The position numbers were made by a program, and so were the translations under genes. Below are positions 52,803 to 60,945 of a DNA stretch of 64,000 nt, piece after piece. The stretch covers positions 32,754 to 96,753 of the forward strand of contig JAJCZJ010000046.1 in the NCBI GenBank assembly GCA_029262455.1, given 5' to 3'. Below the pieces are notes generated by a model. That model did not search any database and was not told the DNA's origin. It was given only the letters and a program-made list of their open reading frames with translations. This DNA is from Deltaproteobacteria bacterium. Lineage in GTDB: Bacteria > Desulfobacterota > Binatia > HRBIN30 > CADEER01. Within the stretch, counting starts at the first letter, position 1; each line of letters opens with the position of its first letter.

Positions 52803-55800
52803 ATGTCGAAAAACCAGTCCGATAGCGCTTCGCTCCGGGTCGTTCTGATCGACTGCTATGTAAACGAGCGCTCTTTCATTCGCGACACGACATTCCGCTC
52901 GCTCGCCAACGAGCTCGAAAGCGAAAACACGCACGCCAAACTGATCGAAGTGGTGCGCGATGAGCCCGGCGCCGGTAAAGCGATCGAAGACGCCGAAGCC
53001 GTGCTACACGGAAATCGCCCGGAGCTGGTCGTCGTCTCACGCGCCTGGAGCGAACAACTCGTCGAAGCAATCCGCCTCGCCAGCGGCCCCCAGGCACGCA
53101 TCGTGCGCTACTCACACGGCGCACCCAGCCCGGTCGACGCCAGCTTCGATTCGATGGTCGACCTCGAGGGAATCCAATCCTTGCTCGAGGGGATCGAGAA
53201 CATTTCGACGCCGCAGTGGCGCTTCACGCGCGACGAGCTCAGAACCCCGGTGCCGACGCCAACCTCGAGCGGTGACGCGCGACCAACAATTTCCGGCCCG
53301 GCCAAAGGATGCCCGTTTCTCGCCGACGTCCGCACTTCGCCTGCCTACCGCGATGCCGACATCGACTTCGACAAGGTTCAGACGAAGGGTTGCTCGTTCT
53401 GCCTCGATAACATCGGCGCCTTCGCCGCGTTTCCGCCCGAGGTCACCGTCGAAACCTGGTTGTCGCAGCTGCGCACGCTGCGCGCCGAGAGGCCCGACCT
53501 GCGCGAGGTCTTGCTGACCGACGAGCGTCCGCATCCCAATCTGCCCGCCTTGATGGCGGCGATTCTCGCCGATACCGCGCTCCACGGCATCGAGCTCCTC
53601 ATCAAAACCCGGGTCGATTGGCTCGAGGAATTCGCCGATACCGCGTTGCGCGAGGCCTGCGACCTCGCCGAGAAAAGTGGCTCGGTCCTGCACATCTACC
53701 TGGTCGGTTTCGAAAGCTTTCACCAAGCCGATCTGGATCTATTCAACAAGGCCGTGACAGTCGCCGACAACGTCCGAGCCATCACCACGCTGAAGCGACT
53801 CGAAGAGAGACACCCACGGTCGTTCGAGTTCCGCAAGCATCGAGCCCACGGGATCGTCCTATTTCACCCGTGGACAACCCCAGAATCTCTACTCGACAAC
53901 GCGCGCGTGATGCGCGAAGTGGGATTTCACGAGCTGCGCTCGCAGACGTTGAAGACGCGGCTACGTCTGTACGCATCCGTACCGCTCCACGCCCTTGCCG
54001 AACGAGCCGATTTACTGGTCGAACACTTCGACGACGGCCGCAGCGACCGCGCTATCGAGCAGGGGTACGACGCTAGCGTGCCGTGGAAGTTTGCCAACCC
54101 CCTAGCCGAGACCGTCTTTCGGGCGGCAAATCATGTCGCCGAAGCAATGCCGGCTCTATCCGAGCCCGACGTACTCGAAATCGTCACGCACTTCGTGATG
54201 CGCTGGCCGGCGTTTGCAACCGAACCCGACCTCGCCGCGTTCCCGATTCTTCATGCACTGTTTTGCTGGGGCGGTTGGCCCGGCGACGTCGTCGAGTATG
54301 GCGGCACGACGGTAGCCGGCTTCGATCGAGAGGTTGAGGCGGTTGCCGCAGGAGACAAGCAGGCGTGTCTCAAAGAGAGCGTCCCGAGCGAAGAAACCGA
54401 TTCGCTGATCCGCGCCTACCAGACGATGGGACTCGCAGCCACCGTCGTCTCGACACATCAGCGCGGTCGAGCCGACGGACGACACCAGCGCGGCGACACC
54501 CACGCGATCGTCGCCGTGGCCCAGAACAATGAGACACTCGCAGCGGTCGTCGAACATCAACAAGCGGTCGAACGCGGCGAGCGCTCGCACATCCAAGCAA
54601 TGGGCGAGTTGATGGGATACCCATCGTGCTGCACCGACGCTTTCACGGCCTTGGGCTCTCACGGAGACAACATGAGTCTCGAGAAGGCGCCGTTCCTGGC
54701 GCACCCCGAGCTTCCGCTCGACCCGCTGGTGAACCGCTTTGCGGCGTTGTCGCTCACTTCCCACACACTGTGCACACCCAAGTGCGAACCATCGGTCGCG
54801 CTTGCCGCCAAGAGACTCGCCGCCATCCGCGAAGTCGATTCCGAAGCAGCCGCGCGCATCGCCGACCACTTGACTTCACCAGTGCTGCGCCTCGACTACC
54901 GGCGCGCCGCGATTCTCGAAGGGCATTGGGAGGGCGAGCGCTATATCGTCCAATCCCTGCACCCCTCGGCGCGCGCGGATCTCGAAGTCGATCCGGCAGA
55001 GATTCAGGCGATCCGAATCGGCGAAGACAGCGTGATTCTCGAAACCAGGGGGCAAGGCGACCACACGCTCCCGGCGCCGGGCCCAATCATCGTCGAACCG
55101 GGCCATCCAATCGCGGCACCCGTTCTAAAGGCTCTGCGCGCAAGGACCGCACCGACACGAGCCGCCACTCCCGATACAGGTCAAGTCACATCCGTCGCGA
55201 ACCCAGAGCTCGGCATCCCAGAGGCTCTACCGCGGCGAACACAGGTCGGCGACTCTGTCGTCAGGAGCACGCAATCAGACGGCGACCAAGGATTCGTAGT
55301 AACGCTGTTGGCCCGTCAACCAGATCCCATCCGCGTACACTTGCGGCCGTGGGATTCGTCCCGAAAAGCACTGTCCCGGCGAGGCCCCTGGGCCATCGAT
55401 CTCATTCCAGAACACGAACCTTCAGAGATCGAAAGAAGAGTCCTGGGAGCGCTGGCGCGCCTGCTACCAGCCGGGACACTCCACAACGGCGACAGCGAAG
55501 AACCCGCCTCCCCCCGGCCCGAAGCTGCACCGTCCAAGCCGGCGCAGTCTATCTCGGGAGTCATCTGCACCGCGCCCTGGACGACACTCGAGATCGTCGA
55601 TCCAGATGGGCGCATCCGGCAGTGCTGCGGAGACTGGACGGTCGGCGACCGTGGCAACCTACACGAGCAATCGTTGGCGGACGCGTGGAACGGAAGCGGC
55701 TACCGCATGGCGCGAAGGGTCATGAGCGGAAAGGACCTCAGCAGCCTCTGCCACAAGATCTGCCCGCGTCTTTACGACGCGAAGTTCGCCGAGTCAGAGC

Positions 55801-56639
55801 TCTCCATCATCCCCGGCGCCGACGCCTTCGTCGCGAATCAGAGAATGTTGATCGAGGACGTCGCGGCGCGGCGCGAGGTAGTCCGCGCCAAACCTCTCTA
55901 TATCGCGGTCTGTCCGAGCACCTACTGCAACTACGACTGCATCATGTGCCTGCACGGCCGAACTCCGCGCCGGGAGCTTTCGGAAGACATCTGGCAAGAG
56001 TTGCTCTCACTGCTGCCGACGACGAGAGTCCTCACCTTGCTCGGCGGTGAGCCCCTGGCGAACCCCTTGGCGATGAAGTTCCTGCGTTCCTGGGACCGCG
56101 CCGCGTACCCCGACGCAGCCGTTTCGATCGTCACCAACGGCAGCCTCCTCGGCGCAACCACGTTGGCCCATTTGGAGCGATGTAACTTCGCCAACGTCAC
56201 CATAAGCCTCAACGCCGGAACACCCGAAGCCTACGCCCAGGTTCAGCGCGGCGCCCCGCTCCAAGAGGTCTTGGCCAACATCGACGCCCTGCTCGAGCTG
56301 CGCCGGCGCCAGGGGGCAGACTTTCCCGTGGTCCTGAGCTACGTCGTACAACCGGCCAATCACACGACCCTGATCGAGTTCGGCGAGATCGCCCGCACAC
56401 GCAATTTGCCAATTCGCCTCATGCCCTTGAGCATCGAAGGAGTCGAGGAGCTCGACTTCTACAACGACGAAGATCAGGTAGCCCGCGTCTTGGCCTCGTT
56501 GGACTCTATGGCCGAGTGGGCAAACGAGAGCGCTCAAACCTACGGCGCCGAGATCCACGCCACCCGCTCTGCGATCGCGGAGGTTGCCGCCAGTCGACCC
56601 TCAAAGTCGCCCAGCACGGAACAACACCCGACTGACTAA
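52803..56639 (+). CDS. Giant multi-domain radical SAM fusion (radical-SAM-like / DUF483-like / SPASM-radical SAM)
   Basis: A 1278-residue protein of at least three parts. Residues 1-500 look like a cobalamin-type radical SAM unit (SLRVVLIDCYVNERSFIRDT, TVETWLSQLRTLR, VLFHPWTTPESLLDN), but at Cys197/Cys200 only KGCSFC of the CxxxCxxC motif is seen. Residues 560-700 hold GELMGYPSCCTDAFTALG (Cys609/610), as in DUF483. After a Pro-rich linker, residues 920-985 form a SPASM-like Cys region (ICTAPWTTLEIVDPDGR, QCCGDWTVG, CHKICP) placed before the radical SAM core, whose motif CNYDCIMC is at 1042-1049 with LLGGEPLAN following. The order SPASM then radical SAM is unusual. The ATG at 52803 is chosen; a GTG at 52785 is the alternative. 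Confidence 0.75.
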   Translation: MSKNQSDSASLRVVLIDCYVNERSFIRDTTFRSLANELESENTHAKLIEVVRDEPGAGKAIEDAEAVLHGNRPELVVVSRAWSEQLVEAIRLASGPQARIVRYSHGAPSPVDASFDSMVDLEGIQSLLEGIENISTPQWRFTRDELRTPVPTPTSSGDARPTISGPAKGCPFLADVRTSPAYRDADIDFDKVQTKGCSFCLDNIGAFAAFPPEVTVETWLSQLRTLRAERPDLREVLLTDERPHPNLPALMAAILADTALHGIELLIKTRVDWLEEFADTALREACDLAEKSGSVLHIYLVGFESFHQADLDLFNKAVTVADNVRAITTLKRLEERHPRSFEFRKHRAHGIVLFHPWTTPESLLDNARVMREVGFHELRSQTLKTRLRLYASVPLHALAERADLLVEHFDDGRSDRAIEQGYDASVPWKFANPLAETVFRAANHVAEAMPALSEPDVLEIVTHFVMRWPAFATEPDLAAFPILHALFCWGGWPGDVVEYGGTTVAGFDREVEAVAAGDKQACLKESVPSEETDSLIRAYQTMGLAATVVSTHQRGRADGRHQRGDTHAIVAVAQNNETLAAVVEHQQAVERGERSHIQAMGELMGYPSCCTDAFTALGSHGDNMSLEKAPFLAHPELPLDPLVNRFAALSLTSHTLCTPKCEPSVALAAKRLAAIREVDSEAAARIADHLTSPVLRLDYRRAAILEGHWEGERYIVQSLHPSARADLEVDPAEIQAIRIGEDSVILETRGQGDHTLPAPGPIIVEPGHPIAAPVLKALRARTAPTRAATPDTGQVTSVANPELGIPEALPRRTQVGDSVVRSTQSDGDQGFVVTLLARQPDPIRVHLRPWDSSRKALSRRGPWAIDLIPEHEPSEIERRVLGALARLLPAGTLHNGDSEEPASPRPEAAPSKPAQSISGVICTAPWTTLEIVDPDGRIRQCCGDWTVGDRGNLHEQSLADAWNGSGYRMARRVMSGKDLSSLCHKICPRLYDAKFAESELSIIPGADAFVANQRMLIEDVAARREVVRAKPLYIAVCPSTYCNYDCIMCLHGRTPRRELSEDIWQELLSLLPTTRVLTLLGGEPLANPLAMKFLRSWDRAAYPDAAVSIVTNGSLLGATTLAHLERCNFANVTISLNAGTPEAYAQVQRGAPLQEVLANIDALLELRRRQGADFPVVLSYVVQPANHTTLIEFGEIARTRNLPIRLMPLSIEGVEELDFYNDEDQVARVLASLDSMAEWANESAQTYGAEIHATRSAIAEVAASRPSKSPSTEQHPTD

Positions 56640-56676
56640 ACTACGACCGGTTCGTTCTCGAGATCCAGGGTGCATC

Positions 56677-56951
56677 CTACCTAAAAGACGCCACTTTCTG
56701 CATGAGCTTGGGAAGCGAGATGACCATGACGTCTTTGCTGACAGGAAATGTGTCCTCTCCGCCGTAGACATGGGGTCACTGAGCTTGAGCAGGTCTCCGG
56801 GAGCCTCGAGGTCGAGATAGATCGAAGGAGTGTCGGCGGCGATGGCTTTCGCAAGTGTGGTTTTGCCCACCTGACGCGCCCCGAGGAGAGCCACAGCCGG
56901 CACTTCCGAAAGGCTTTCTCGCAGCCGGGTCTCCATCCATCGCCCCACCAT
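56677..56951 (-). pseudogene. Remnant of a DUF4143-type AAA ATPase with internal deletion
   Basis: The minus strand from 56951 encodes an ATPase N-terminus, RWMETRLRESLSEVPAVALL and GARQVGKTTLAKAIAAD (Walker A), then PSIYLDLEAPGDLLKLSDP. Right after this the match jumps by one frame to what looks like the natural C-terminus of the same family, VYGGEDTFPVSKDVMVISLP with KLMQKVASFR and a stop at 56677. About 300 residues between the two parts are missing, so the copy is broken. Such ATPases are often scattered in many copies with mobile-like behaviour. The frame change is near 56772. Confidence 0.6.
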
Positions 56952-57024
56952 ACCTCGTACAAAGCGCTACCACGGTACAAAATACAAGGTATCAAACCAA
57001 TCCTCGGGGAGCAGGTCACATCGA

Positions 57025-58563
57025 TCAGAAGTATCGCTTGAGGCTTGGCCACTCCGCCGCCAGAGGACGCACGGGCCGGCGACACAGGTACACTGATTTC
57101 CGGGTCAGCGACGTCATGCAGTAGGGGCACTCGATCGTAGAGACCTGCTCGACCTCACGGTAGCGGCGCCGCAAGTCGGCCTCGTCGTCCGACAGAATGA
57201 GCATGAAGTCCCCCTGCACATCGCCGGGTCCCCAGAGCCAGTAGCTGACATGGGTCCCGATGGCACGGGGTAGCCCCCGAGCCGGACCGTAAAAGTTGAG
57301 GCCTCCCGCCTCTCCGAAATGATCCGTTAGGATTCCGACACGAGCGCGATCGTCGGCAGAGAGCCTCGCATAGGCAGACGCCACGGCCTCGGTTACGGCC
57401 TGGCCATGCAACATCTGGGCGTGACCCTGCTGCAAGAATGGGGAAGCGTCATCCGCGTCCACCGCGATCCCACCCATCCCGAGAGCTTTCTGAAATCCGA
57501 CGAACACGTCAACGGGTACGAGCGACATGGTAAACGGCAGAGAGACGATTCCGCCAATCGCCCAGGCTGCGACCGCAGCTCGCCACCTATTGGATCTGAC
57601 AGACTCGAGACGAACACCGGCGGCAGCGAAGACGATGGGATACGCCGGGGCGAGGTAGTAGATCTTGGCCGTGCCGCTCAACATGAGCAGCAGGAAGACA
57701 CTGGCGAATAACCAACCGGCCCAGCGAAAGCGCTTGCCTTCAGCGGTGCCCAGCAGCCAATACAGTCCTTCGATCCAAACCGGCCACCCCATGACGCCCA
57801 GCTGTCCAACTGCGAATCCCAACGGCGAAGAAAGCGTGATCTCCTTCTGCGCGGCAGAGTTGCGCATGAACTCGAACATCGCCCAGTCGTTGTACATTTG
57901 CCAAAAGAGATTGGGGGAGTACATCGCGAGCGCAAGCGCCCCGGCGAGCCACGGCCAGGGCGTCAGCAACCAACGCCGATGCGGCGTAGCGATCAGCCCG
58001 ACCCCCATGCCGAAGACGAACCATGACATGCTGAGCTTGTTCAGAAGGCCGATTCCGATGATCGTGCCCAGCATGAGCCACCTACTGGGAGAAGCACCAT
58101 TGATCAGCTTGAGGACGAGAAGCATCGCGGCCGTCCACAGCAAGAGCTCGAGCGCGTTCATCGAGTAGAAGTTCCCGAGGGCGTGGACGAGTGGGGCGCA
58201 AAGGATACCGAATCCCGCGAGAACTTGAGCTCGGTGTCGACCGCCCATCTCGCGGGCCAACATCCCCGTAAGGAAGATCACCGCGCAGCAGGCCAACGCT
58301 GGGACCATTCGAATAGCCCAAATGGCGTCGCCCACGAGCGCTCGCCAGGCTGCCAGCACTGCGACGGATAGCGGAGGGTGGTCGACGTAGCCCCACGCGA
58401 GCCTGCTCGCGCAATCGAGGTAGTAGAGCTCGTCCGTCATGTACCCATAGGCCGCCGGTCCGTTGGCGACGAGGCACAAGCCGAACTCTACAGTTGCGAG
58501 GACGAAGAGCGATCGCAACTCGAGCGGAGGAAGCGGAGCACACTTCGTCGAAGGTTCGATCAC
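57025..58563 (-). CDS. GT39-family membrane glycosyltransferase (second copy)
   Basis: A 512-residue polytopic protein with the same motif set as the protein at 12027-13562: YMTDELYYLDCASRLAWGYV, DHPPLSVAVLAAWRALVGD, MNALELLLWTAAMLLVL, and the C-terminal SYWLWGPGDVQGDF and YLCRRPVRPLAAEWPSLKRY. The Asp/Glu pair of the first loop marks polyprenyl-phosphate-sugar transferases. The GTG at 58563 is chosen because a GGAAGG ribosome-binding site lies about ten bases upstream. It runs opposite to the neighbouring radical SAM genes, so it may not belong to their transcripts, although its sugar-transfer role fits the glycan genes at 61.8-64 kb. Confidence 0.83.
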   Translation of the reverse strand: MIEPSTKCAPLPPLELRSLFVLATVEFGLCLVANGPAAYGYMTDELYYLDCASRLAWGYVDHPPLSVAVLAAWRALVGDAIWAIRMVPALACCAVIFLTGMLAREMGGRHRAQVLAGFGILCAPLVHALGNFYSMNALELLLWTAAMLLVLKLINGASPSRWLMLGTIIGIGLLNKLSMSWFVFGMGVGLIATPHRRWLLTPWPWLAGALALAMYSPNLFWQMYNDWAMFEFMRNSAAQKEITLSSPLGFAVGQLGVMGWPVWIEGLYWLLGTAEGKRFRWAGWLFASVFLLLMLSGTAKIYYLAPAYPIVFAAAGVRLESVRSNRWRAAVAAWAIGGIVSLPFTMSLVPVDVFVGFQKALGMGGIAVDADDASPFLQQGHAQMLHGQAVTEAVASAYARLSADDRARVGILTDHFGEAGGLNFYGPARGLPRAIGTHVSYWLWGPGDVQGDFMLILSDDEADLRRRYREVEQVSTIECPYCMTSLTRKSVYLCRRPVRPLAAEWPSLKRYF

Positions 58564-58829
58564 GGGAGCACTACCTTCCAGTAGAGACAATACGTGAGGG
58601 CTGCGAAACTAGCCACGAATCGTCCCAAGTGCAAAGCCAAGCGCGTGTAACAAAAGTGGCCGTTCGAAGCCCACGAGCGGTTTCGTCTCTGCGTCCGGAA
58701 CTACCAGGGTGGCGAGCGCTGAATGCCGTACCTAACGCGCTTCGCTATCCGGCACTGATCTGACGCGTGCCAACTCGTCGTCAAAACGCCGGTTGACCGG
58801 GCGCGACACAGGGTGTTAGCGCTACGAGT

Positions 58830-60428
58830 ATGACGCAGCGCCAGTGGCTGGCGGACGACCCGCCACTAACGAAGCCTGAGCATCCGGCACCCGACGCTGC
58901 TGCTCGCCAAAATTCCTCAGAACCCGCTCCCGCCGAAGAAACGCCTCCACCATCGCTACCGCCGGGATCCCTGCGGGCCAAGGCTTTTGTTGCCATCGAG
59001 CGCCTCGGCAAGAAGCTCCAGCTCAACGCCGCCATCGGCCGGGCCGAGCCGAGTCGGATGTGCGTCGAGTTGGCCGATTCGAACGGTTTGGGCATCTCGC
59101 TGCTGGTCGAAGCCGCTAGGGCGGACGGTCAGTACTACGACCGCACTGGCACTTTGGGGGTTTGGTATCAACGCCACGAAGACCACAGTGGCGATGATCC
59201 GCGGTGGATTACTCCCCTCCTCAAGGTCACCACGAAGCTACTTTCTTCGCCCATCCTGGACGGAATGGCCGACGAGTTTCCCGAACACACAGTCGCCCCG
59301 CCAAGTAAGTCGCCTTCGACTGGCCCCGCGACTGACACCGAGGCTTCGGTGGGTACCAGCACCTCACCCGAGATCCCCTTGCAGATCAACGCGGAAGCGA
59401 TCGACGTCGAGCCACCTGCGGACCCGGCAAAACCGTATGCGCGGCCTTACATTCTCGGGCCAGATGACGTCGAGCGATTCTTCCACGTCGACTACGAGTA
59501 CGAAGAAGACGCCGACGTTCACCAGCCGCCAACCTGCCGTATTGGCATCATTTACCAGTGCAATCAGTGGTGCACGTTCTGCCAACTGGCAGAGATGAAC
59601 ACTCATATTCCTCCGGCGCGAATCTATGCCGGCCTCGACGCAAGTCGTGAGCGCGGAGCGGAACGCGTCATCTTCACCGGTGGTGAGCCTACGATGTGCG
59701 GTCATCTGGTCGACTACGTGCGCTACGCACGAGCCAACGGTTTCAGCACGGTCGAGCTGCAAACCAACGCCACGCTGCTGGATAGACCCGAGCGCGCCGT
59801 CGAGTTACGCGACGCCGGGCTAACGCACGCACAAGTCTCCCTACACGGACCAGATGCGGAAGTTAGCGACCGGCTCACCGCGGCACCCGGAACACACGAT
59901 CGCACACTCGACGGCATTACGAACCTCCTGGATGTCGGCGTACGCGTGCTGCTCAATCATCTGATCTTTCGCGACAACGCCAGCCTACTCAGTGAATATC
60001 TCGACATGGTCGAGCGATTGTGGGGACACCACAAGAGCAATCTAATCCTGCAGTTCCACTCGCCGCTCAACGAGTTCGCGCGTGTCGAGCACGCACGGCA
60101 ACACATCGCCCGCTATTCGGAGTACGCTCCGCAACTTTGCCAAACCATCGAGCGAGCTCGTGAACTCGGTTACTTCGCGCAGGATCTTCAGGACCCCACC
60201 GGGATTCCAGCGTTGTGCGTCGTCGGCCTCGATCAGAGCGCTCTCGGCCAGATTGCGTCGCAACGCATCAAGCCGCGATTCCATCGCTGGGAGTCGGAGT
60301 GGGTCGCTCGCGTCGAAGCATGCAACGACTGCGATGTCGCTGAGTTCTGCATGGGCATTCCCAAAGCCTACCTCGCGCTACACGGCGATGAAGAATTTCA
60401 CTCAGTTCACCTGACCGACGAGAGTTGA
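58830..60428 (+). CDS. Radical SAM protein 5 with uncharacterised N-terminal domain
   Basis: A 532-residue protein. The first 220 residues hold a low-complexity lead, a compact domain around LGKKLQLNAAIGRAEPSRMC and LLVEAARADGQYYDRTGTLG, and a Pro/Ser/Thr linker. The radical-SAM core follows with CNQWCTFC at residues 244-251, VIFTGGEPTMCGHLVDY and VELQTNATLLDRP, then AQVSLHGPDAEVSDRL. The C-terminus has further Cys, CNDCDVAEFC at residues 498-507, which could hold an extra cluster as in SPASM or twitch domains. The reaction is unknown; the family is not one I can name. It lies 268 bases from the divergent GT39 gene. Confidence 0.82.
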   Translation: MTQRQWLADDPPLTKPEHPAPDAAARQNSSEPAPAEETPPPSLPPGSLRAKAFVAIERLGKKLQLNAAIGRAEPSRMCVELADSNGLGISLLVEAARADGQYYDRTGTLGVWYQRHEDHSGDDPRWITPLLKVTTKLLSSPILDGMADEFPEHTVAPPSKSPSTGPATDTEASVGTSTSPEIPLQINAEAIDVEPPADPAKPYARPYILGPDDVERFFHVDYEYEEDADVHQPPTCRIGIIYQCNQWCTFCQLAEMNTHIPPARIYAGLDASRERGAERVIFTGGEPTMCGHLVDYVRYARANGFSTVELQTNATLLDRPERAVELRDAGLTHAQVSLHGPDAEVSDRLTAAPGTHDRTLDGITNLLDVGVRVLLNHLIFRDNASLLSEYLDMVERLWGHHKSNLILQFHSPLNEFARVEHARQHIARYSEYAPQLCQTIERARELGYFAQDLQDPTGIPALCVVGLDQSALGQIASQRIKPRFHRWESEWVARVEACNDCDVAEFCMGIPKAYLALHGDEEFHSVHLTDES

Positions 60429-60455
60429 TGCCGATAGCCACTTGTAGCCAGCAGC

Positions 60456-60475
60456 CCCGCTTTGCCAGCAGCGGG
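60456..60475. terminator. Hairpin after radical SAM protein 5
   Basis: cccgct (60456-60461) pairs with agcggg (60470-60475) around an eight-base loop, about 28 bases after the stop of the radical SAM gene. There is no T-run, so termination is uncertain; it may instead affect the GTG start 26 bases downstream. Confidence 0.3.
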
Positions 60476-60501
60476 CGGCGCACCGAATCGCGGTTGAGCC
60501 A

Positions 60502-60945
60502 GTGAACGCACAACGCACTCTGGGCCTCTCCTGCATGCTCGCCTTCTGGCTGAGCGGACACCTGATCGGCGAGTTTTATCCGTTCAGCCCGCTGGGGATG
60601 TTTGACGCAGCCACGACCACCGCGAGCCGGCTATTCGTCCGCGACGCCAACGGCGAGGACAAGGAAATCGGTTTCTACGACGCTTGGACCTGCGACGGTC
60701 CGATCGATTTCAAGGCGCCTCCCTCCTGCCCGGAGGCCCCCTACTCCGCATACGATGAGATCGTGCGCGACCACATTCAGTCGCACGCGGCAGACGCGAG
60801 CACTTCCACCTACCGCGAAACGCTGCAAATCACGCGCAGGATCTTCCACATTCCCGAACCAGGCGGGCCGCTCGAAATTGAGGATTGCCCGCTCGTACAG
60901 TGCAATGCACGCCGAAGGACCGGGTTTTGGATCCCACGTCTCTGA
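60502..60945 (+). CDS. Small membrane-anchored protein, partner of the polytopic protein that follows
   Basis: A 147-residue protein with one N-terminal hydrophobic segment (LGLSCMLAFWLSGHLIG) and then EFYPFSPLGMFDAATTTASR, a domain with CDGPIDFKAPPSCPEAPYSA and a C-terminal CPLVQCN. Aromatic-Pro-Phe followed by MF after the membrane segment is seen in accessory proteins of HTTM-type membrane proteins. The GTG start has no strong ribosome-binding site, and the end overlaps the next gene by about 19 bases. The function is unknown; four Cys suggest periplasmic disulfides. Confidence 0.55.
   Translation: MNAQRTLGLSCMLAFWLSGHLIGEFYPFSPLGMFDAATTTASRLFVRDANGEDKEIGFYDAWTCDGPIDFKAPPSCPEAPYSAYDEIVRDHIQSHAADASTSTYRETLQITRRIFHIPEPGGPLEIEDCPLVQCNARRRTGFWIPRL

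Noticed and set aside
54626..56050. A 474-residue + strand frame inside the giant radical SAM gene
   Set aside because: It is Arg/Pro-rich with no domain and lies fully within a better-supported coding frame with the Cys motifs.
43520..60945. HxsC maturase or a His-Xaa-Ser repeat precursor peptide
   Set aside because: No protein in the region has HxsC motifs and no run of His-Xaa-Ser repeats was seen on either strand, including in the small frames between genes.
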